Shown here piece by piece: positions 8,660 through 18,366 of a stretch of 64,000 nucleotides of DNA. The notes beneath the pieces were generated by a model. It was not told the origin of the DNA. It saw only the letters and a program-made list of their open reading frames with translations, and did no database searches. The DNA lies in NCBI RefSeq assembly GCF_009669305.1, contig NZ_SADB01000001.1:186001-250000 (forward strand), given 5' to 3'. Made by a program: the position numbers and the translations under genes. Source of the stretch: Ancylomarina sp. 16SWW S1-10-2. Its GTDB lineage: Bacteria > Bacteroidota > Bacteroidia > Bacteroidales > Marinifilaceae. How positions within the stretch are numbered: position 1 is the stretch's first letter; each line of letters starts with the position of its first letter.

Positions 8660-10702
8660 CTAAACAAGCTCCGCGTTACTTTCTTCTTCCGTTTTATCGT
8701 CATTAGGAGCTTCAACAGAGAGAGTCTTAACGTTTTCAAATTTGTCTACAACAAAATTTCTCTTTCCTAAAATAACTTCCAAATCTTCACTAAAGATCAC
8801 TTCACGCTCCAATAACAATTGGCTTACTTTTTCATGACCTTCCTTATTATCAGTAAGAATTTTCTTTGCTCTTGCATAGGCTTCATCAATCAATACTTTA
8901 ACCTCTTGATCAATAAGCTCTGCAGTTTTCTCACTGTAAGGCTTAGAAAAACCATAATCCGATTGTCCTGATGAATCGTAATAACTTACGTTTCCAACTT
9001 TTTCGCTCATTCCAAAAATAGAAACCATAGCCATTGCCTGCTTAGTTACTTTCTCTAGGTCGTTTTGAGCTCCAGTCGAAATTTTACCAAAAACCAATTC
9101 CTCCGCAGCACGTCCACCAAGAGCTGAACACATTTCGTCGAGTAATTGTTCTTTAGTGGTAATACTTCTCTCCTCAGGTAAATACCAAGCCGCACCAAGC
9201 GCTTTTCCACGAGGAACTATAGTAACCTTCACCAATGGATGAGCATATTCTAACAACCAAGATATAGTTGCATGACCTGCTTCGTGATAAGCAATCGTCT
9301 TTTTCTCATTTACAGAGATAATCTTATTTTTTTTCTCCAAACCACCAATAATACGATCAACTGCATCAAGAAAATCTTGTTTCTGAACAACATTTTTCTT
9401 TTTACGAGCAGCGATTAAAGCTGATTCGTTACAAACATTAGCAATATCAGCTCCAGAAAAACCTGGCGTTTGCTTAGCTAAGTAGTCGCTTTTTACAGAA
9501 TCATCGAGTTTTAAAGGACGAAGATGTACATTAAAAATTTCTTCACGCTCATTTAAGTCTGGTAACTCAACATGAATCTGACGATCGAAACGTCCCGCAC
9601 GCATTAATGCTCTATCTAAAATATCAGCACGGTTAGTTGCTGCAAGGATAATAACTCCCGAGTTTGTATCGAACCCATCCATCTCAGTTAATAACTGATT
9701 CAAAGTATTCTCTCGCTCATCGTTAGATCCCATATTAGGATTCTTACCTCTAGCACGACCGATAGCATCAATCTCATCAATAAAGATGATACATGGTGAT
9801 TTTTCTTTGGCTTGCTTAAATAAGTCACGAACACGACTTGCTCCAACACCAACAAACATCTCAACAAAATCAGATCCTGACATGCTAAAGAAAGGCACTT
9901 GAGCTTCTCCAGCCACAGCTTTTGCCAAAAGAGTTTTACCTGTTCCCGGAGGGCCTACAAGCAGAGCACCTTTCGGTATTTTTCCACCTAATTGTGTATA
10001 TTTATCAGGGTGCTTAAGAAATTCTACAATTTCTTCGACCTCTTGTTTCGCTTCAGACAAACCAGCAACATCCTTAAAGTTTGTTTTAATATCTGATTCT
10101 TTATCGAAAACCTTCGCTTTGGATTTACCAACATTGAAAATGTTTCCACCACCGGCACCACCACCAGATCCTTTGCTCATTCGCTTAAATACGAAAAACC
10201 ATATTGCAAGAATAATTAGGATAGGAAAAAGAAAGCCAATAATGTCACCAAAGTAATCCTTATGATCGACATACTTCACTGCTACTCGATCTGCCTCAGG
10301 TAAAGTTTCCTGAGCCTTCTCTAAATTTTTCTCAAAATTTTCAATTGAACCAATTGTAAAGAAATAGTGAGGTCCCGCTTTAGATGGCGAATCGAATGAA
10401 TTAGAAAATAAATCTGGATATTTATCCAAACTAGCATCCTTGATAAAAACATTTACATTACCAAGATTACGTACTATTTCAATTTTGTCAACATCATGGT
10501 TACGCAACATCTCAACTTTTACCTTATGCCAACTAGTCTCTTTAGGATTTTGTTGATAAGTAAAGTATTGTATGGCTAAAAAGGATACAGCTATGATACC
10601 ATAAATCCAATAAGCATTGAATTTTGGCACTTTCATCATATTAGAAGGCCCTTTTCCTTTCTTATCGTTAGGAGGTGTATTAGGCATTTTTTTTTCTGTC
10701 AT
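8660..10702 (-). CDS. ftsH: ATP-dependent zinc metalloprotease FtsH
   Basis: Hexameric inner-membrane AAA+ protease that removes misassembled membrane proteins and some short-lived regulators. Membrane helices lie at about 31-47 and 153-173, with the periplasmic domain between them. Walker A GPPGTGKT is at 250-257, the pore loop FVGVG at 283-287, Walker B IIFIDE at 305-310 and the zinc motif HEAGH at 473-477. All are intact, and the 680-residue length is normal. rsfS lies 33 bases upstream on the same strand, an arrangement common in Bacteroidota, so the two are probably co-transcribed. Confidence 0.97.
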   Translation of the reverse strand: MTEKKMPNTPPNDKKGKGPSNMMKVPKFNAYWIYGIIAVSFLAIQYFTYQQNPKETSWHKVKVEMLRNHDVDKIEIVRNLGNVNVFIKDASLDKYPDLFSNSFDSPSKAGPHYFFTIGSIENFEKNLEKAQETLPEADRVAVKYVDHKDYFGDIIGFLFPILIILAIWFFVFKRMSKGSGGGAGGGNIFNVGKSKAKVFDKESDIKTNFKDVAGLSEAKQEVEEIVEFLKHPDKYTQLGGKIPKGALLVGPPGTGKTLLAKAVAGEAQVPFFSMSGSDFVEMFVGVGASRVRDLFKQAKEKSPCIIFIDEIDAIGRARGKNPNMGSNDERENTLNQLLTEMDGFDTNSGVIILAATNRADILDRALMRAGRFDRQIHVELPDLNEREEIFNVHLRPLKLDDSVKSDYLAKQTPGFSGADIANVCNESALIAARKKKNVVQKQDFLDAVDRIIGGLEKKNKIISVNEKKTIAYHEAGHATISWLLEYAHPLVKVTIVPRGKALGAAWYLPEERSITTKEQLLDEMCSALGGRAAEELVFGKISTGAQNDLEKVTKQAMAMVSIFGMSEKVGNVSYYDSSGQSDYGFSKPYSEKTAELIDQEVKVLIDEAYARAKKILTDNKEGHEKVSQLLLEREVIFSEDLEVILGKRNFVVDKFENVKTLSVEAPNDDKTEEESNAELV

Positions 10703-10735
10703 TATATAATTTTTGTATTATTCTATTTGTACTAG

Positions 10736-11110
10736 TTAAAGAGCATCTGGAATACGAGTAATTTTGGCATCTGCCCATAGTTGTTCTAATTGATAAAAAT
10801 CACGATATTCTTTTTGAAAAATATGAACAACCACATCTGCATAATCTAACAGAAGCCATTGCGCATTCTGATGGCCTTCCTTATGCCACACTTTTTCATT
10901 TAATTTTTCAAATGTTTCATTTTGAACATTATCAGCTAAAGCAGATACATGAGTACTCGAAGTTCCGTTACAGATAACGAAATATTTACATACAGCACCA
11001 CTTACTTCTTTTAAATCAACGCTCACAATATCTATTGCTTTTAAATCTTTCAAAGCTTGAATAATTGTATCAACTAATTTTTCAGGTAAATGTTCTATTT
11101 TTTTTGTCAT
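10736..11110 (-). CDS. rsfS: Ribosomal silencing factor RsfS
   Basis: Binds ribosomal protein L14 and blocks subunit joining when nutrients are scarce. At 124 residues it has the standard size. Family features visible are the N-terminal AlkDLKAIDIVSVDL-like segment, CNGTSSTHVSALADNV in the middle, and the stretch from WHKEGHQNAQWLLLDYADVV into VHIFQKEYRDFYQLEQLW. It lies 33 bases upstream of ftsH and divergent from birA; the 157 bases between rsfS and birA hold both promoters. Confidence 0.94.
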   Translation of the reverse strand: MTKKIEHLPEKLVDTIIQALKDLKAIDIVSVDLKEVSGAVCKYFVICNGTSSTHVSALADNVQNETFEKLNEKVWHKEGHQNAQWLLLDYADVVVHIFQKEYRDFYQLEQLWADAKITRIPDAL

Positions 11111-11267
11111 ATATACAGTTTAGTCTTACAAAGATAATTTTTTTTTAAATCTATAATAATAAAGCAATCTTTAGATTTGAGTCAAATGAATAAAAAAAGG
11201 AGTTTCAAGTCTTAAAAATTAAAATCTTAGGCTTAATTTTGCTTCTATATCCAATTTAAATCCGATT

Positions 11268-12017
11268 ATGCCAATTATATTTCATCCCAATCGAGTTATT
11301 CGAGTCAATCAACTTAATTCTACCAATTCGTACGCATTACAATTACTAAAAGACAACAATCCGTCAGGTGGAACTGTCATTATGGCGTTAAATCAGACAG
11401 AAGGCCGAGGACAGCAAGCAAATACTTGGGAAAGTAAAGGAGGCAAAAACCTTACCATTAGTCTTATCCTTCGTCCCGATTTTATTTTAGCTCAAGATCA
11501 ATTTCAAATCTCCATGCTTATTTCTCTTGGTGTTTCTGATTATCTTAGAACTCATACTAAGAATATTAGCATAAAATGGCCTAATGATATCTATGTTGGG
11601 GCTAATAAAATTGCAGGTATTTTAATTGAACAAGCTATAATGGGAGATCGCGTGTCGCACTCGGTATGTGGTATTGGTTTAAATATTAATCAGGATAAAT
11701 TTATTTCTAATGCTCCAAATCCCATTTCATTAAATAATATAACAAATGAAATTTACGATTTAGAAGAAGAACTAACCAAACTTTTAGCTTCTATAGAAAA
11801 TCGTTATCTCCAAGTTAAAAATGGTAAATCACAACAATTAGAAAAAGATTATTTAAAGTCTCTGTATTGGATGAATGAAGAACGTACCTTCTTAGATGAA
11901 GATGGTGAGTTTACCGGTAAAATAATAGGTATATCCGAATTTGGTCAATTACAAATTGAGGATGAAGATAAACATATTAAAACCTTTAATTTTAAAGAGG
12001 TGAGCTTTATTCGCTAG
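11268..12017 (+). CDS. birA: Biotin--[acetyl-CoA-carboxylase] ligase
   Basis: Activates biotin with ATP and attaches it to the carrier lysine of biotin-dependent carboxylases; cytoplasmic. The 249 residues contain only the catalytic and C-terminal domains. There is no N-terminal helix-turn-helix, so it is not a BirA-type repressor. Visible motifs are GRGQQANTW at 46-54 (the biotin loop, usually GRGRxGRxW), KWPND at 103-107 and KIAGILIE at 114-121. The loop departs slightly from consensus, as often seen in Bacteroidota. The gene ends inside its own terminator hairpin. Confidence 0.92.
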   Translation: MPIIFHPNRVIRVNQLNSTNSYALQLLKDNNPSGGTVIMALNQTEGRGQQANTWESKGGKNLTISLILRPDFILAQDQFQISMLISLGVSDYLRTHTKNISIKWPNDIYVGANKIAGILIEQAIMGDRVSHSVCGIGLNINQDKFISNAPNPISLNNITNEIYDLEEELTKLLASIENRYLQVKNGKSQQLEKDYLKSLYWMNEERTFLDEDGEFTGKIIGISEFGQLQIEDEDKHIKTFNFKEVSFIR

Positions 12018-12028
12018 CTCACCTCTTT
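11994..12028 (+). terminator. Hairpin overlapping the 3' end of birA
   Basis: Perfect 13-bp stem AAAGAGGTGAGCT / AGCTCACCTCTTT with a 9-base loop. The left arm and the birA stop codon lie inside the hairpin, so the last codons double as terminator. The only T-run is the end of the right arm. It may also slow transcripts arriving from the convergent TonB receptor gene. Confidence 0.7.
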
Positions 12029-12099
12029 CCTCCTATTATATCTATTTTACGATCGTAATTAGTTAAAATTAAGACCGTTTACAAATCATCTGGTAAGCG

Positions 12100-14385
12100 T
12101 TAAATTTTAAGGGTAAATTTCACATTAAAATTCCTTCCTGGATTGTAAAAACCAAGCATTTTCAAGCTTGATAAATGATCAACATATTTCTCATTAAAAA
12201 GATTATCAACACTAAGTAATAAATTGGATTCAAGTTTGGCAATTTTAAAATTACTACCAGCCTGAATAGCGACTAAATCGTAAGCTGCAGTTTTAGTTTC
12301 AAATTGCGAAGGATGCTTTTGTTCGAAAGCATGTTTCCAACTTAAGTTAACAAAAGGAGACTTGAAAAATCGATTCCCTTTTGCTGAAAAGCGAATTGAA
12401 TTCTTGAACTTATGTTGTGGAATATAGGGTAAACGTCCTCCTTGGTCTTTCTTTCCAATTACCATGGCATAATTTGCTTGATACTTAATAAAAGAGTTTA
12501 GAGCTAAATCCAAAGCCAACTCTCCACCATACAATTTCGCATCTTGCTGACTGTACCTGTAAATAAAACCACTATCATCAGGAGCAATTTCATTGGTTGG
12601 AGATAAGTATATATAATCATAAACTCTGTTATAAAAAAGAGAAAAATCGAGAGTATGAATATTACTATGATAATGAACCCCTAAGTCGGACTCTAAACTT
12701 CTTTGAGGATCGAGATTTGTATCTCCCACTTCGTAGCGATCTCCGTGTAATCCATTTTGCGATAATTCTGCTAAATTTGGAGCTCGAAAACCAGTCGCTA
12801 TATTGCTTCGAAAAAGTAATTTATCGTTAAGGTGATATGTGATTCCCAAGGAAGCATTCATATTGTCGAAATTCCGATTAATATGAATTGTTTCTTCTTC
12901 ATGATCCTCATCTTCCTCATGTTCTTCCTCTTCAGCTTCTGCATGAGAATGTCCACCCGCTTCCTGTTCTGGTACATACAAAGATCTATGATCGTAACGT
13001 AAACCCAACTGAAGACCAATACGATTTATATCTTTCTTAAAAAGACTAAAAACAGAAAAATCGTCGATTTTTGCATCTGGAATAATTCTATTGGGTGCTT
13101 CGTGATTGGTATTTGACTGATGCATTCCTTGAATCCCCACAAGAAATTCGTTCGTGTCAGAACTTGGAAAATACAATTTACTGTCATAAGTAAAGGTATT
13201 CAAATCCATATCTACCAATCTAAAATTGTCCGAATCAGGATCTCCATTCAGTCTTCTTTGATTAGCTTGATAAGCAGCATTCAATTCTAGCTTGTAGTTA
13301 CCTAAAAACAAGCGATTTCTGGAGGACAATATATGTTGTGTTAAATCCTGATACCAATAATTATTTGTTCTCTTATCGGTGTCTACTAAGCTAACAGACT
13401 CTCCGGTGGTCATACCCAATTTTGGACGCAAATAATCGTAATAAATTTTAAAACTACCGATGTTTTTTACTAAACCGAAGCCTAATTGTAGTCCCTTGGA
13501 ATTAAAACGACTATTGGGTACATAATCTCTACCCCCATCTTTGTAATCTTTGTGAGATTGTTGGTTTGCTCTTAGCATCCAAAACCAGTTTTTACGCGAT
13601 TCTTTCACCCCAACATTAGATACGATTCCCTGACTAGCACTATAGAAATGACTAGAAATATCAGCCTCGAGCGTATTGCTTGGAGCCGGTTTTTCGTGAA
13701 GAATATTAATAACTCCACCCATGGCATCCGAACCATAAAGAAGAGATGCTGGACCTTTAATTACCTCGATGTGATCGGCTCCCTGATCGTTTACTAAAAA
13801 AGGATGATCTGTTGAAAATTGAAAGTTCTCCATACGAACACCATTATTCAGAAAAAGAATATTATTTAAAGATAAACCTCTAATAACAGGTGTACTAACA
13901 CCCGGACTTCTTGAGATTACATCGACTCCAGGTATATTTGCTAATTTCTCACCTAAAGATGTATTTGATAACAATTTTAACTCTTCATTGGAAAGTACCG
14001 ATATCTTAACGGTATTTTCGTGTTGTGCTGAAGGAAACCCTCCAGAAACAACAACATCTTGCGTCGTTACGGAAGTGAACGGCAAACTAATGTCCAATTT
14101 GGTATTTTCCTTTACAATAGAAATAGTATTAATAGAACTTTCATAACCAATAAATGAAAACTGAACAGTGATTTTACTATTAGGTAAATTCGCAAGTTGG
14201 TAAGAACCATTAGCATCACTAACAGTTCCTTTTTGAAGTTCTGGAATAAATATACTAACTCCAGGAAGTCCCACTCCATCAGCAGAATCGGTTACTCTAC
14301 CAGTAAGAGTATTGTTTTTTATTTCGCCTATGGCATAGGAGAATTGGGGCAATAGTAATAATATTGCCAAGATATATCGTATCAT
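12100..14385 (-). CDS. TonB-dependent receptor, probable divalent-metal uptake
   Basis: Outer-membrane gated channel of 761 residues. Order: signal peptide (1-18), carboxypeptidase-regulatory-like domain (about 25-105), plug domain (about 120-235, with VIKGPASLLYGSDAMGGVIN) and a 22-strand barrel ending in a short beta strand. An extracellular loop at 473-501 is packed with His, Glu and Asp (HSHAEAEEEEHEEDEDHEEE), the kind of loop seen in zinc receptors such as ZnuD. No SusD partner lies beside it, which argues against glycan uptake. A small Cys/His-rich exported protein lies 112 bases upstream. Zinc is the most likely cargo, but nickel, cobalt or copper cannot be excluded. Confidence 0.85.
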   Translation of the reverse strand: MIRYILAILLLLPQFSYAIGEIKNNTLTGRVTDSADGVGLPGVSIFIPELQKGTVSDANGSYQLANLPNSKITVQFSFIGYESSINTISIVKENTKLDISLPFTSVTTQDVVVSGGFPSAQHENTVKISVLSNEELKLLSNTSLGEKLANIPGVDVISRSPGVSTPVIRGLSLNNILFLNNGVRMENFQFSTDHPFLVNDQGADHIEVIKGPASLLYGSDAMGGVINILHEKPAPSNTLEADISSHFYSASQGIVSNVGVKESRKNWFWMLRANQQSHKDYKDGGRDYVPNSRFNSKGLQLGFGLVKNIGSFKIYYDYLRPKLGMTTGESVSLVDTDKRTNNYWYQDLTQHILSSRNRLFLGNYKLELNAAYQANQRRLNGDPDSDNFRLVDMDLNTFTYDSKLYFPSSDTNEFLVGIQGMHQSNTNHEAPNRIIPDAKIDDFSVFSLFKKDINRIGLQLGLRYDHRSLYVPEQEAGGHSHAEAEEEEHEEDEDHEEETIHINRNFDNMNASLGITYHLNDKLLFRSNIATGFRAPNLAELSQNGLHGDRYEVGDTNLDPQRSLESDLGVHYHSNIHTLDFSLFYNRVYDYIYLSPTNEIAPDDSGFIYRYSQQDAKLYGGELALDLALNSFIKYQANYAMVIGKKDQGGRLPYIPQHKFKNSIRFSAKGNRFFKSPFVNLSWKHAFEQKHPSQFETKTAAYDLVAIQAGSNFKIAKLESNLLLSVDNLFNEKYVDHLSSLKMLGFYNPGRNFNVKFTLKI

Positions 14386-14497
14386 GAAATATCGGGTTAT
14401 ATGAATTTATATAAGAAAGTTTAAAACACATAGGAAAAGTTGATAAGTATTTTTAAACTCATCAACATTATTCTTTATCTGATATTTATCAATCAGC

Positions 14498-14830
14498 TTA
14501 TTTATTTAACTTACTTATATATGGAGGAGCTCTTAAGCTATAGGAGAATTTTAATTCTTCACGCGATTTTTGAATTGATTCGATAATTGGAATTTCGAAT
14601 TTAAAAACCGATATGGGTGGAATACACGTTATACTTGCTGGTGTAAAAAAGAAATAATCAAATTCCTGAATCTCACAAATATTCTCTAAATCAGCAGTAT
14701 CATGAGAACATAAGTATCCATGATGTACGTGATTGGGTGACATCAGATGTTCTGCTTTGACTAAAATAGGCAGAATAAAGGCTATCGATAATAGCCAAGC
14801 AAGAATTCTATGTTTCTTATTTAGAATCAT
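14498..14830 (-). CDS. Small exported Cys/His protein next to the metal receptor
   Basis: A 110-residue protein I cannot name. ATG at 14830 is preferred over an upstream TTG. A hydrophobic segment at about residues 8-25 is a signal peptide or membrane anchor. The segment just after it, HLMSPNHVHHGYLCSHD, holds four His and one Cys; two more Cys follow in the middle. It ends in a LRAPPYIS segment; short proteins with a C-terminal RxPP-type end sit beside TonB receptor genes in Bacteroidota, in my recollection. Metal capture or sensing in the periplasm is an inference from composition and position only. Confidence 0.6.
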   Translation of the reverse strand: MILNKKHRILAWLLSIAFILPILVKAEHLMSPNHVHHGYLCSHDTADLENICEIQEFDYFFFTPASITCIPPISVFKFEIPIIESIQKSREELKFSYSLRAPPYISKLNK

Positions 14831-14862
14831 TAAACGCAAAGCTATCTAAAAAAGATTAATCC

Positions 14863-14895
14863 ACAAAAAAAGCTATTGAATATATCAACAGCTTT
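14863..14895 (-). terminator. Terminator after the pyrE/SRPBCC unit
   Basis: On the minus strand AAAGCTGTTGA / TCAATAGCTTT (11 bp, one G-U pair) is followed by T7. It isolates the metal receptor unit from pyrE transcription. Confidence 0.8.
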
Positions 14896-14914
14896 ATAGT
14901 TTTTTATCATTTAG

Positions 14915-15412
14915 TTATTCAATATTTTGTAGATTTTGATAAGGAATCTGAGTCATACCTTCAGCAAGCTGATTAATACCTTTTTCTAATTTCTTTTTCA
15001 ACATCATCTTCATCATGGCATTCAATTCTGCATGCACAGTCAGTCGAACTTTAGTTTCATAAGGTCCTGCTTCAATCAACTGAATCCAAAAATAAAATTC
15101 GAAAGGACTACGACCATATCCTGTTAACTTTAATGATTTATTTTCTTCTTTATCAACAAATTGTAAACCAGCCTCTCCAAATCCTTTTATAACAAAAGAA
15201 CAATTATCTTCAGTAGCTTCCCAATGCTCAATTTTATCCTTAAAATTCATCTTTTTATTCGTTTGCTCCTCGATTTTAGCTTGTACTTCAGGATTTTCCG
15301 AAGCCAATTCAAAAACTTTAGCAATTTTTCTAAAATCAGATAAAAAGGAATAAATACTATTCACATAACTTGGAATAATTTTGATATCACTTACAATCTT
15401 TGTTGTCGACAT
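14915..15412 (-). CDS. SRPBCC (START-like fold) protein
   Basis: A 165-residue protein of the SRPBCC/polyketide-cyclase-like superfamily, a ligand-binding helix-grip fold. ATG at 15412 is chosen over a GTG three codons upstream. Supporting segments are the opening KIVSDIKIIPSYVNSIYSFL, the beta strands of CSFVIKGFGEAGLQF and FYFWIQLIEAGPYETKVRLTV, and a long amphipathic C-terminal helix with MMKMMLKKKLEKGI. Its ligand is unknown. It follows pyrE after 88 bases, a pairing I recall from other Bacteroidota. No catalytic residue can be named. Confidence 0.7.
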   Translation of the reverse strand: MSTTKIVSDIKIIPSYVNSIYSFLSDFRKIAKVFELASENPEVQAKIEEQTNKKMNFKDKIEHWEATEDNCSFVIKGFGEAGLQFVDKEENKSLKLTGYGRSPFEFYFWIQLIEAGPYETKVRLTVHAELNAMMKMMLKKKLEKGINQLAEGMTQIPYQNLQNIE

Positions 15413-15500
15413 ATTCTTCACTTTTTTTAGAATACAAAAGAGGATGCCTAAACTTAAGACACTCTCTTTATATATTTTTATTGGCTATTTCTAGCTTCTA

Positions 15501-16133
15501 TTACTTTCTCCAGTTTGCTGGATCTTTTCTCCACTCTTTCAACTGAGCAACATCTTCTTCTTTCACGTAACCAATTTCCTGTGCACAGTCAATCATCGTG
15601 TTATAGTCACTCAATGTTTCTAATTCACATTTGGCATCAGTAAAATTATCTTCTGCCTTTTGAAAACCATAAGTAAAAATTGCAAACATACCCATTACGT
15701 CACAATCTGCTTCGCGAAGAGCTTGAACAGCTTTTAAACTAGATCCACCTGTTGAAATTAAATCTTCGATGACAACAACTTTCTGTCCAGCTTTTAAGTC
15801 ACCTTCTATCAAATTAGTCATTCCGTGAGCTTTCGCAGAAGAACGAATATAGACCATTGGCAAATTTAATTCATCAGCAACCAAGGCACCTAAAGCAATA
15901 GCTCCAGTTGCAACACCTGCTATAACTTCAACATCAGGATATTTAGCTAAAACAGCCTTTGCAAAAGCTTTTTTAATATCAATTCTAACTTTTGGATACG
16001 ATAAAGTTTTACGGTTATCACAGTAAATTGGTGATTTCCATCCCGAAGCCCAAGTAAATGGGTTTGTTGGTTCTAGCTTAATTGCTTTAATTTGCAAAAG
16101 GTATTCAGCGATTTGTTTTGCAGTACTTTGCAT
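15501..16133 (-). CDS. pyrE: Orotate phosphoribosyltransferase
   Basis: Joins orotate to PRPP to give orotidine monophosphate in de novo pyrimidine synthesis. The 210 residues are the normal length. The PRPP-binding motif VVVIEDLISTGGSSLKAV (about 118-135) is clear, and WASGWKSPIYCDNRKTLSYP near 28-47 is typical of PyrE. A Nudix hydrolase gene diverges 126 bases upstream and a SRPBCC gene follows. Confidence 0.96.
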   Translation of the reverse strand: MQSTAKQIAEYLLQIKAIKLEPTNPFTWASGWKSPIYCDNRKTLSYPKVRIDIKKAFAKAVLAKYPDVEVIAGVATGAIALGALVADELNLPMVYIRSSAKAHGMTNLIEGDLKAGQKVVVIEDLISTGGSSLKAVQALREADCDVMGMFAIFTYGFQKAEDNFTDAKCELETLSDYNTMIDCAQEIGYVKEEDVAQLKEWRKDPANWRK

Positions 16134-16259
16134 AGGATTATTGGATTTAATGGTTCAATAAATATGAATTGATTAACAAAACGAGCGTAACACTCAAGCT
16201 TATACCACAGTAGCACAAACTTTTACACTACAAATTCCTTAATCTGAAATCATTCGCAA

Positions 16260-16862
16260 ATGTATAAAGTATTTTTTAAAAATCGCACAATTTTCTTAGG
16301 TGATAAATCTGAAAGTATGAATTGTAAATGCTTGGTTTATCTATGGTCTAAGGGAGAAAATTTAGAGGCTATCGTTTCTGATTTTGATCAGGATGAAAAT
16401 AAAGATGCATTATTTTTTGCCGCTGAAGATGTCGAAGCGCTTTTCTCAGAGTTTAAAAAACAATTTAAATATATCGAAGCAGCTGGTGGATTAGTTTTTA
16501 ACGAGAAAGACGAGATCTTAGCTATTCACCGTTTAGGGAAATGGGATTTGCCTAAAGGAAAAGTTGAGAAAGATGAAACCGTAGATGAAGCCGCTCTACG
16601 TGAAGTTGAAGAAGAATGTGGTGTGAGCAATCTACAGTTATCTGATGAACTAAAATCGACTTACCACACCTATTGGATGAATAACAAATGGATACTAAAA
16701 CGCGGCTATTGGTTTAAAATGTACTATTCAGGAAATGAGCAATTAGTCCCTCAAACCGAAGAAGATATTGAAAAAGTTTGTTGGATTCCAAGTAAGCAAC
16801 TTGAAACATTTAAAGCAAACACCTATGCTTCAATACTCGAGGTAATTAAAGCGATAGATTAA
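16260..16862 (+). CDS. Nudix hydrolase
   Basis: A 200-residue pyrophosphohydrolase of nucleoside-diphosphate-linked substrates. The complete Nudix box (GX5EX7REUXEEXGU) begins at GKVEKDETVDEAAL and ends REVEEECGV, around residues 99-121. The first ~75 residues are an N-terminal extension that is not part of the Nudix fold. The gene is divergent from pyrE, a neighbourhood I recall in other Bacteroidota, which hints at nucleotide housekeeping. The exact substrate cannot be predicted. Confidence 0.88.
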   Translation: MYKVFFKNRTIFLGDKSESMNCKCLVYLWSKGENLEAIVSDFDQDENKDALFFAAEDVEALFSEFKKQFKYIEAAGGLVFNEKDEILAIHRLGKWDLPKGKVEKDETVDEAALREVEEECGVSNLQLSDELKSTYHTYWMNNKWILKRGYWFKMYYSGNEQLVPQTEEDIEKVCWIPSKQLETFKANTYASILEVIKAID

Positions 16863-16883
16863 ACCATCTCGTAAATAGTATTT

Positions 16884-18293
16884 CTATTTTTTATGAGAAT
16901 AGTGCTTGCGAAGTAAATCTCTTTTAATCTTAATGAATAATTTCTCGACCCCATCATGAGGCCCTCTAGCTGGATACTGATATACCTTACCTTCTGGATT
17001 GATAATAATATAAGTTGGAAATACTTTAATCCTATAATCCTTTAAAATAGAATTATCTTTATCAAGCAAAACAACAGGCCAGTTCGTTTCAGATTGTTTC
17101 ATGTTGTTCTTAAAACGAACAGGATCGACATCACTGGCGAAACTCAAAAATTCAATCTCCTTTCCAAAGTTCTCATTCAATTTTTCAAGTGATTTAAGAT
17201 CATTTTTCCAAACAGAGTTCGATGTATTGCAGAAATTCAGATACAAGTATTTCCCCTTATAATTATCCAATACAAAATCTCCAACTTTAAAATCAGGAGC
17301 CTTAGTATTCTTAAGTAAATGAGAAAGTTTTGATATGTAATTACTCGTTAGTCTGACAACCTTATATTCTTGGGAATTCTGATTAATTTGTTTAATAATA
17401 GCTATTGCTTTTCTTCTTGTTAGGGACGCATTTTCGGCTCCATCAAAAACAGATTTTGCTAATAATATATCTCTAAATGTCTTATCCTGATAAGCAGTAT
17501 AAGTTTTCATTACCTTATTTAGTTCCTGATAAACATCTTTAGATTCAAGAGCCTTAATAAATTTAGACTTCTCTCTGTGATTAAAACCAGAAGCTAGGGC
17601 ATTATTATAAACTTTAGTGACCAAAGTGGTATAAGCCGTATTATTCAGCTCTAAAGTTTGATTAGAAAAATATTTTTCTTCCAAGGATAAATATGCTTCA
17701 GGTCTTGATAAATAATCGAGGAAACCCAAACGATATTTTAAATAAACCTTAAAATATGCATTCTTCACTTGTGCATATTCGGTCGTCATTTGCTTAGTAA
17801 AACTAACGCCTACCGATGATGAGCGTAAGTTATAAATTTGTTCAAAATTTTGATTGATAAAGTTATCAAACTGATTATCGAATTGACGAATTAAACTATT
17901 TAAGCCATTCTTATCCGTATTTCTAAATCCTAATAAAATGTCTTGAGGTTCAAAAAAAGGATCCATTTTTTGAGCTGGTAAAAGATCTCTTTTAGGAGGT
18001 AAACTCAGCTGATATGCTTTATTAGCCTCTACATAAAAGTAGCCTCTAAACACACCTAATGGTAAAAATACCATCTGCGTTTCATCAATATCAAATTCCA
18101 CAGAAAATCGACCTTCATTATCAAGCTGTATAATCGCAAGTTGCTTTTCTGTTTTAGAGAAAGCATCATCATAACACAAAACTTGTATTTGCGTATTCGC
18201 ATAAGCTGCATGTTGACCAAACAACTTTACTTTTTCTGCAAATGATGTTTGCACTCCAAAAGTCAATATCAATAAAATAAATAATGATCGCAT
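16884..18293 (-). CDS. TlpA-like envelope protein lacking the CxxC site
   Basis: A 469-residue exported protein with a signal peptide (about 1-18). Residues 20-320 are an N-terminal beta region plus helical domain as in DUF4369/TlpA-type Bacteroidota proteins. A C-terminal thioredoxin-like domain (about 325-460) keeps the family's FPTYIIINPEGKV cis-Pro segment. At the place of the WCxxC active site it reads NFCNTSNSVW (353-362), so neither catalytic Cys is present. A redox role is therefore unlikely; binding or scaffolding is a guess. It lies 73 bases downstream of coaD with a terminator hairpin between them. Confidence 0.7.
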   Translation of the reverse strand: MRSLFILLILTFGVQTSFAEKVKLFGQHAAYANTQIQVLCYDDAFSKTEKQLAIIQLDNEGRFSVEFDIDETQMVFLPLGVFRGYFYVEANKAYQLSLPPKRDLLPAQKMDPFFEPQDILLGFRNTDKNGLNSLIRQFDNQFDNFINQNFEQIYNLRSSSVGVSFTKQMTTEYAQVKNAYFKVYLKYRLGFLDYLSRPEAYLSLEEKYFSNQTLELNNTAYTTLVTKVYNNALASGFNHREKSKFIKALESKDVYQELNKVMKTYTAYQDKTFRDILLAKSVFDGAENASLTRRKAIAIIKQINQNSQEYKVVRLTSNYISKLSHLLKNTKAPDFKVGDFVLDNYKGKYLYLNFCNTSNSVWKNDLKSLEKLNENFGKEIEFLSFASDVDPVRFKNNMKQSETNWPVVLLDKDNSILKDYRIKVFPTYIIINPEGKVYQYPARGPHDGVEKLFIKIKRDLLRKHYSHKK

Positions 18294-18313
18294 ATTCTTA
18301 TTCTCTGATTCGA

Positions 18314-18356
18314 AAAATAAAGGCTATTCAAATCAGAATATCTGATAAAAATAGCC
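18314..18356 (-). terminator. Terminator hairpin after coaD
   Basis: On the minus strand GGCTATT...AATAGCC encloses ATCAGA...TCTGAT, with a small internal loop, followed by TTTATTTTT. Confidence 0.65.
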
Positions 18357-18366
18357 ATTTTATTAA

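Noticed and set aside
12597-12830. Plus-strand frame opposite the TonB receptor
   Set aside because: It is fully contained within a conserved gene on the other strand and lacks any family resemblance.
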